Of a stretch of 64,000 bases of DNA, positions 61,242 through 64,000 are shown in pieces. This stretch comes from Luteimonas colneyensis. GTDB lineage: Bacteria; Pseudomonadota; Gammaproteobacteria; Xanthomonadales; Xanthomonadaceae. Each line of letters begins with the position of its first letter. The stretch's first letter is position 1. Location: contig NZ_JACSQJ010000008.1 of assembly GCF_014836665.1 (NCBI RefSeq), forward strand, positions 1 to 64,000, given 5' to 3'. A program made the translations under genes and the position numbers. The notes beneath the pieces were generated by a model, which did not search any database, was not told where the DNA came from, and was given only the letters and a program-made list of their open reading frames with translations.

Positions 61242-62017
61242 GACAGCAGCTCCCCGCTGCGGATGATGCGTTCGTCCGCGACGGCGCAGGGATTGCGCCG
61301 CAGCAGCCACAGCACGCCGCGCAGGTCGCTGATGCCGACCAGTGCGCGGCCGAGGTTGTCGTACTTGCTCTGGCCGTGGCGGCGCGGGCGGTGGTTCACC
61401 GGCACGCTGAGCGTGCGCCAGCCCGCGCGCTGCATCAGCGCCGGCAGGAAGCGGTGCATGTGGTCGAAGGCGGGCAGGTCGAGGAAGGCGTCGCGCGCGA
61501 ACAGTTTGATCCCGCAGCCCGTGTCCGGGGTGGCGTCGTGCAGCAGCCGGGTGCGGATCGCGTTGGCGATGCGCGAGGCCCAGCGCTTGCTGGCGGAATC
61601 CTCGCGCCGCACGCGCCAGCCGGCGAACAGGCGCACGCTGTCGTCGGCATCCGCGCGTGCCTGCAACAGCCGCGGCAGGTCGGCGGGATCGTTCTGGCCG
61701 TCGCCGTCGAGGGTCGCGACCCACTCCGCCCGCGCGGCCTTGACCCCGGTGCGCAGCGCGGCGCTCTGGCCGCTGCGCGCGCGGTGGCGGAGCACGCGCA
61801 GCTGCGGGCGGTTCGCGGCACAGGCGGCCAGCGCCGCGGCGGTGCCGTCGTCGGAGGCGTCGTCAACGCAGACGATCTCGTAGCGGGTGACGTGGCGGAG
61901 GGCGGCGTCGATCTCGTCGAGCAGGGCGGGCAGGTTGTCGGCTTCGTTGTAGGCGGGCACGACGACGCTGAGCGCCGGCGGCAGCGGACGCCGCGCGAGG
62001 GACGGATTCATCGTCAT
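61238..62017 (-). CDS. GT2 family glycosyltransferase (ArnC/DPM1-like)
   Basis: A 259-residue transferase with a GT-A fold. The N-terminal VVVPAYNEADNLPALLDEI, VDDASDDGT, and LDGDGQNDPADLPRLL are the nucleotide-sugar and metal-binding motifs. It ends soluble, without the two membrane helices of full-length ArnC. It probably loads a sugar onto undecaprenyl phosphate for the ArnT-like enzyme next door. MTMNP at 62017 is used; codon 3 is a possible alternative. Confidence 0.9.
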   Translation of the reverse strand: MTMNPSLARRPLPPALSVVVPAYNEADNLPALLDEIDAALRHVTRYEIVCVDDASDDGTAAALAACAANRPQLRVLRHRARSGQSAALRTGVKAARAEWVATLDGDGQNDPADLPRLLQARADADDSVRLFAGWRVRREDSASKRWASRIANAIRTRLLHDATPDTGCGIKLFARDAFLDLPAFDHMHRFLPALMQRAGWRTLSVPVNHRPRRHGQSKYDNLGRALVGISDLRGVLWLLRRNPCAVADERIIRSGELLS

Positions 62018-62159
62018 GGCTGCGTCCCGGCAAGGGCGTCGCCACGGTGGCGGGGCGCGGTGGAGATGGTGGTGGGCATCGCAGGCGTCGGCAGCGTGGG
62101 GTGGCGGAATGATCCGGGCGCCGCTGTCGGAGAGCCGTTGGAGCGATGTTGGCGCTTCG

Positions 62160-63875
62160 TTAATCCCCGTCCGCGGCGAATGGCGGCACGCTGCACCCTG
62201 GATCGACCGCGGTCCCGGGCACCAGCCACCAGTCCTGCCGGCTGGCATGGCCGATCATCCGCGCGCGGCCACGGTCGATGCAGGGTCCCAGCGCGTACTC
62301 CGGCATCCAGAGCCAGCGCCGCTCCGGCGCCGCCGCCACCCAGTCCGCGGCCTCGCGCCACTGCAGGTGCAGTGGCTGTTTGAAGCCGAACTCCTGCATC
62401 GGGCGGCCGGCCTGCAGCATGTGCTGCTCGCGCCAGGCGATCGCGCCGAGTTCGCCCTGCACGCCGATGCGCGCCGAGACGTCGCGCATCAGCGCCCGCC
62501 CCGAGCTCGAATCATCCAGCGCCGGCGCCAGCACCAGCCCGTAGCTGGCCCACAGCAGGGCCGTGAACAGCAGCAGGCCGGAGCCCACGCGCGGCCCGCG
62601 GAAGGCCGCGGCCAGCGCCCAGGCCGCGGCGCCGAGTGCGCCCAGCGCCCAATGGAAAGCGCGCATGTCGGCCGGCGCGATGCCCCGGGTTCCACCCAGC
62701 CGCGTCGCCCAGTCGGCGTCGGACAGGCCGCTGCCGGCGGCGCCCAGCAGCAGCGCGCCGCACAGCAGCAGCCAGCCCGACAGCAGCCACTGCACGCCGG
62801 CGCGCCGCAGCAGCGCCGGCAGCAGCGGCGCCGCGGCCAGGCAGAGCGCGGGCAGCGCGGGAAAGATGTAGACCTCGCGCTTGCCCGGGCTCAGCGAGAA
62901 GAACAGCAGCACCAGGGCCGCCCAGCCCAGCAGCAGCGCGTGGCGCGGATCGCCGCGGCGCAGGCGCCGCCACCAGGCCGGCAGCAGCCAGGGCAGCAGC
63001 AGGGCGCCCGGCAGCCACAGGGTCGCGATCACCTGCGCGTAGTACCAGGGCGGCTGCACGTGGTGCCAGGCGTTGACGTAGCGGGTGCCGGTCTGGCGGA
63101 ACAGCAGCTCGTGCGCATAGGCCTGCAGTGCGGGATCGGGATGGCGCAGCAGCGCGATGCCCAGCGGTGCCAGCCAGACCGCCGCGCCCGCGGCGAAGGC
63201 GGCCAGCCCGAGCACCGCATCGCCGGCGACGCGCGCACCGGGCCGACGTGGCCGCCGCCGTCGCAGCCCCGGCCACAGCCAGGGCAGCAGCACCAGCACC
63301 GGCAGGAAGCCCACGCCCTTGGTGACGGTGCCGAGCCCGGCCGCGAACAGGCCCAGCGCCAGCCAGCGCCGCCGGTATCCGTCCAGCAGGTAGCGCAGCA
63401 GCGCGCACAGCGACAGCGTGGTCATCAGCACCAGCACCATGTCGATCTGCGCGCGCTTGGCCTGCAGGCCGAACTGCAGGCAGACGAACAGCGCCGCCGC
63501 CGCCCACGGCCCGTGCCGCGGCGACCACAGCCGCGCGCCCGTGCGCCGCACCAGCCACAGCGTCGCCAGCGCCGCCAGCAGCGACGGCAGCAGGAACGCC
63601 ACCCGCCAGTCGCGGACCAGGGTCCAGGCGGCCGCCTGCATCCACATGAAGACCGGGGGCTTTTCGGCATAGAACTCGCGGCCCCGGCGTGGCAGCAGCC
63701 AGTCGCCGCTGTCGACCATGGCGCTGGCGGCCAGGACGAAGCGCGGCTCGTCCGGCGGCGAGGGATCGCGCAGGCCGATGCCGGCGGCCAGCGCGAACAG
63801 CAGCAGTGCCAGCAGTAGCCAGCGGGGCGGGAGCGGCGTGCGGGCGGGGCGCGGCGGCGGCATCGGCGTCTGCAT
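62160..63875 (-). CDS. ArnT-like GT83 glycosyltransferase
   Basis: A 571-residue integral membrane protein with about twelve helices. The first loop carries DEPRFVLAASAMVDSGDWL and the GREFYAEKPPVFMW motif of lipid-A 4-amino-arabinose and related transferases (PMT/GT83 clan). SPGKREVYIFPALPALCLA is the second conserved loop. A periplasmic C-terminal domain ends the protein. It should move a sugar from a polyprenyl carrier to lipid A or another envelope glycan. The start could be codon 5 (63863). The 142-base gap to the GT2 gene holds no gene. Confidence 0.9.
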   Translation of the reverse strand: MQTPMPPPRPARTPLPPRWLLLALLLFALAAGIGLRDPSPPDEPRFVLAASAMVDSGDWLLPRRGREFYAEKPPVFMWMQAAAWTLVRDWRVAFLLPSLLAALATLWLVRRTGARLWSPRHGPWAAAALFVCLQFGLQAKRAQIDMVLVLMTTLSLCALLRYLLDGYRRRWLALGLFAAGLGTVTKGVGFLPVLVLLPWLWPGLRRRRPRRPGARVAGDAVLGLAAFAAGAAVWLAPLGIALLRHPDPALQAYAHELLFRQTGTRYVNAWHHVQPPWYYAQVIATLWLPGALLLPWLLPAWWRRLRRGDPRHALLLGWAALVLLFFSLSPGKREVYIFPALPALCLAAAPLLPALLRRAGVQWLLSGWLLLCGALLLGAAGSGLSDADWATRLGGTRGIAPADMRAFHWALGALGAAAWALAAAFRGPRVGSGLLLFTALLWASYGLVLAPALDDSSSGRALMRDVSARIGVQGELGAIAWREQHMLQAGRPMQEFGFKQPLHLQWREAADWVAAAPERRWLWMPEYALGPCIDRGRARMIGHASRQDWWLVPGTAVDPGCSVPPFAADGD

Positions 63876-64000
63876 CGGGGGACCGGGTGTCCGGGCGATG
63901 GTGGTCGGCGGCGCGTGGGAGAATCGTCGGAGCGCGCCGCCTCCGACATCGCTCCGACGTCACGGCGCGCAGCCTGTCCCCTCCCACCGGAGCTTCCCAT

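Overview
The window is chromosomal DNA of a very GC-rich gammaproteobacterium. It most resembles the Xanthomonadaceae/Lysobacteraceae (Lysobacter or Luteimonas type). The grounds are gene content (pdhB next to a lipoyl-lpd fusion, YajQ, DUF1415, DUF3297, DUF3348/DUF802/DUF2894, a cyanophycin cluster), codon use, and intergenic GTAGGAGC-type palindromes like those of that family. This placement is inference from pattern; no search was run. I saw no rRNA, tRNA, CRISPR array, prophage or intact insertion sequence.

Layout. 0.2-5.6 kb: small periplasmic and maintenance genes (BON, PepSY, DUF3297, MsrB, DUF4031, DUF3016), then an L,D-transpeptidase, an M23 peptidase and a TesA-like esterase divergent from a YbbA/YbbP-type ABC pair (5.6-8.9 kb). 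8.9-13.8 kb: a small unknown gene, rRNA methyltransferase and pseudouridine synthase, a 630-bp gene-free stretch with two large palindromic elements, DUF1415-YajQ and an EamA permease. 13.8-18.1 kb: an OmpW-type porin, then pyruvate dehydrogenase E2 and E3. 18.3-22.5 kb: a secreted amidase and a secreted SpoIID-type protein that share one C-terminal module. 22.5-25.1 kb: a predicted outer-membrane barrel and a BCCT transporter.

25.3-32.6 kb is the complete F1Fo ATP synthase operon atpIBEFHAGDC, with palindromic repeats at two internal junctions and a strong terminator. GtrA and GlmU follow. Between glmU and glmS, on the opposite strand, lies a seven-gene unit: membrane-fusion protein, a 73-residue unknown protein, ABC ATPase, two MacB/FtsX-type permeases, a sigma-54-type response regulator and its histidine kinase. 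Its upstream region carries a canonical -24/-12 promoter and two perfect palindromes at enhancer distance, so the operon looks self-regulated.

44.4-48.3 kb holds DUF3348-DUF802-OmpA-DUF2894. The middle two proteins look like a MotA/MotB or ZorA/ZorB-style ion-driven stator with a long cytoplasmic tail. 48.3-50.2 kb: a PQQ-type sugar dehydrogenase lipoprotein with a DUF2231 membrane protein. 50.3-57.0 kb: cyanophycin metabolism (isoaspartyl dipeptidase, cyanophycinase, cyanophycin synthetase and a second Mur-ligase-type protein without ATP-grasp). 57.0-61 kb: a Pat-type acyl-CoA synthetase/acetyltransferase and DNA polymerase IV. 61-64 kb: a LAB_N protein, a GT2 glycosyltransferase and an ArnT-like transferase, which together suggest envelope glycan modification. 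GtrA near glmU belongs to the same theme, as do the two aminosugar genes glmU and glmS and the wall hydrolases.
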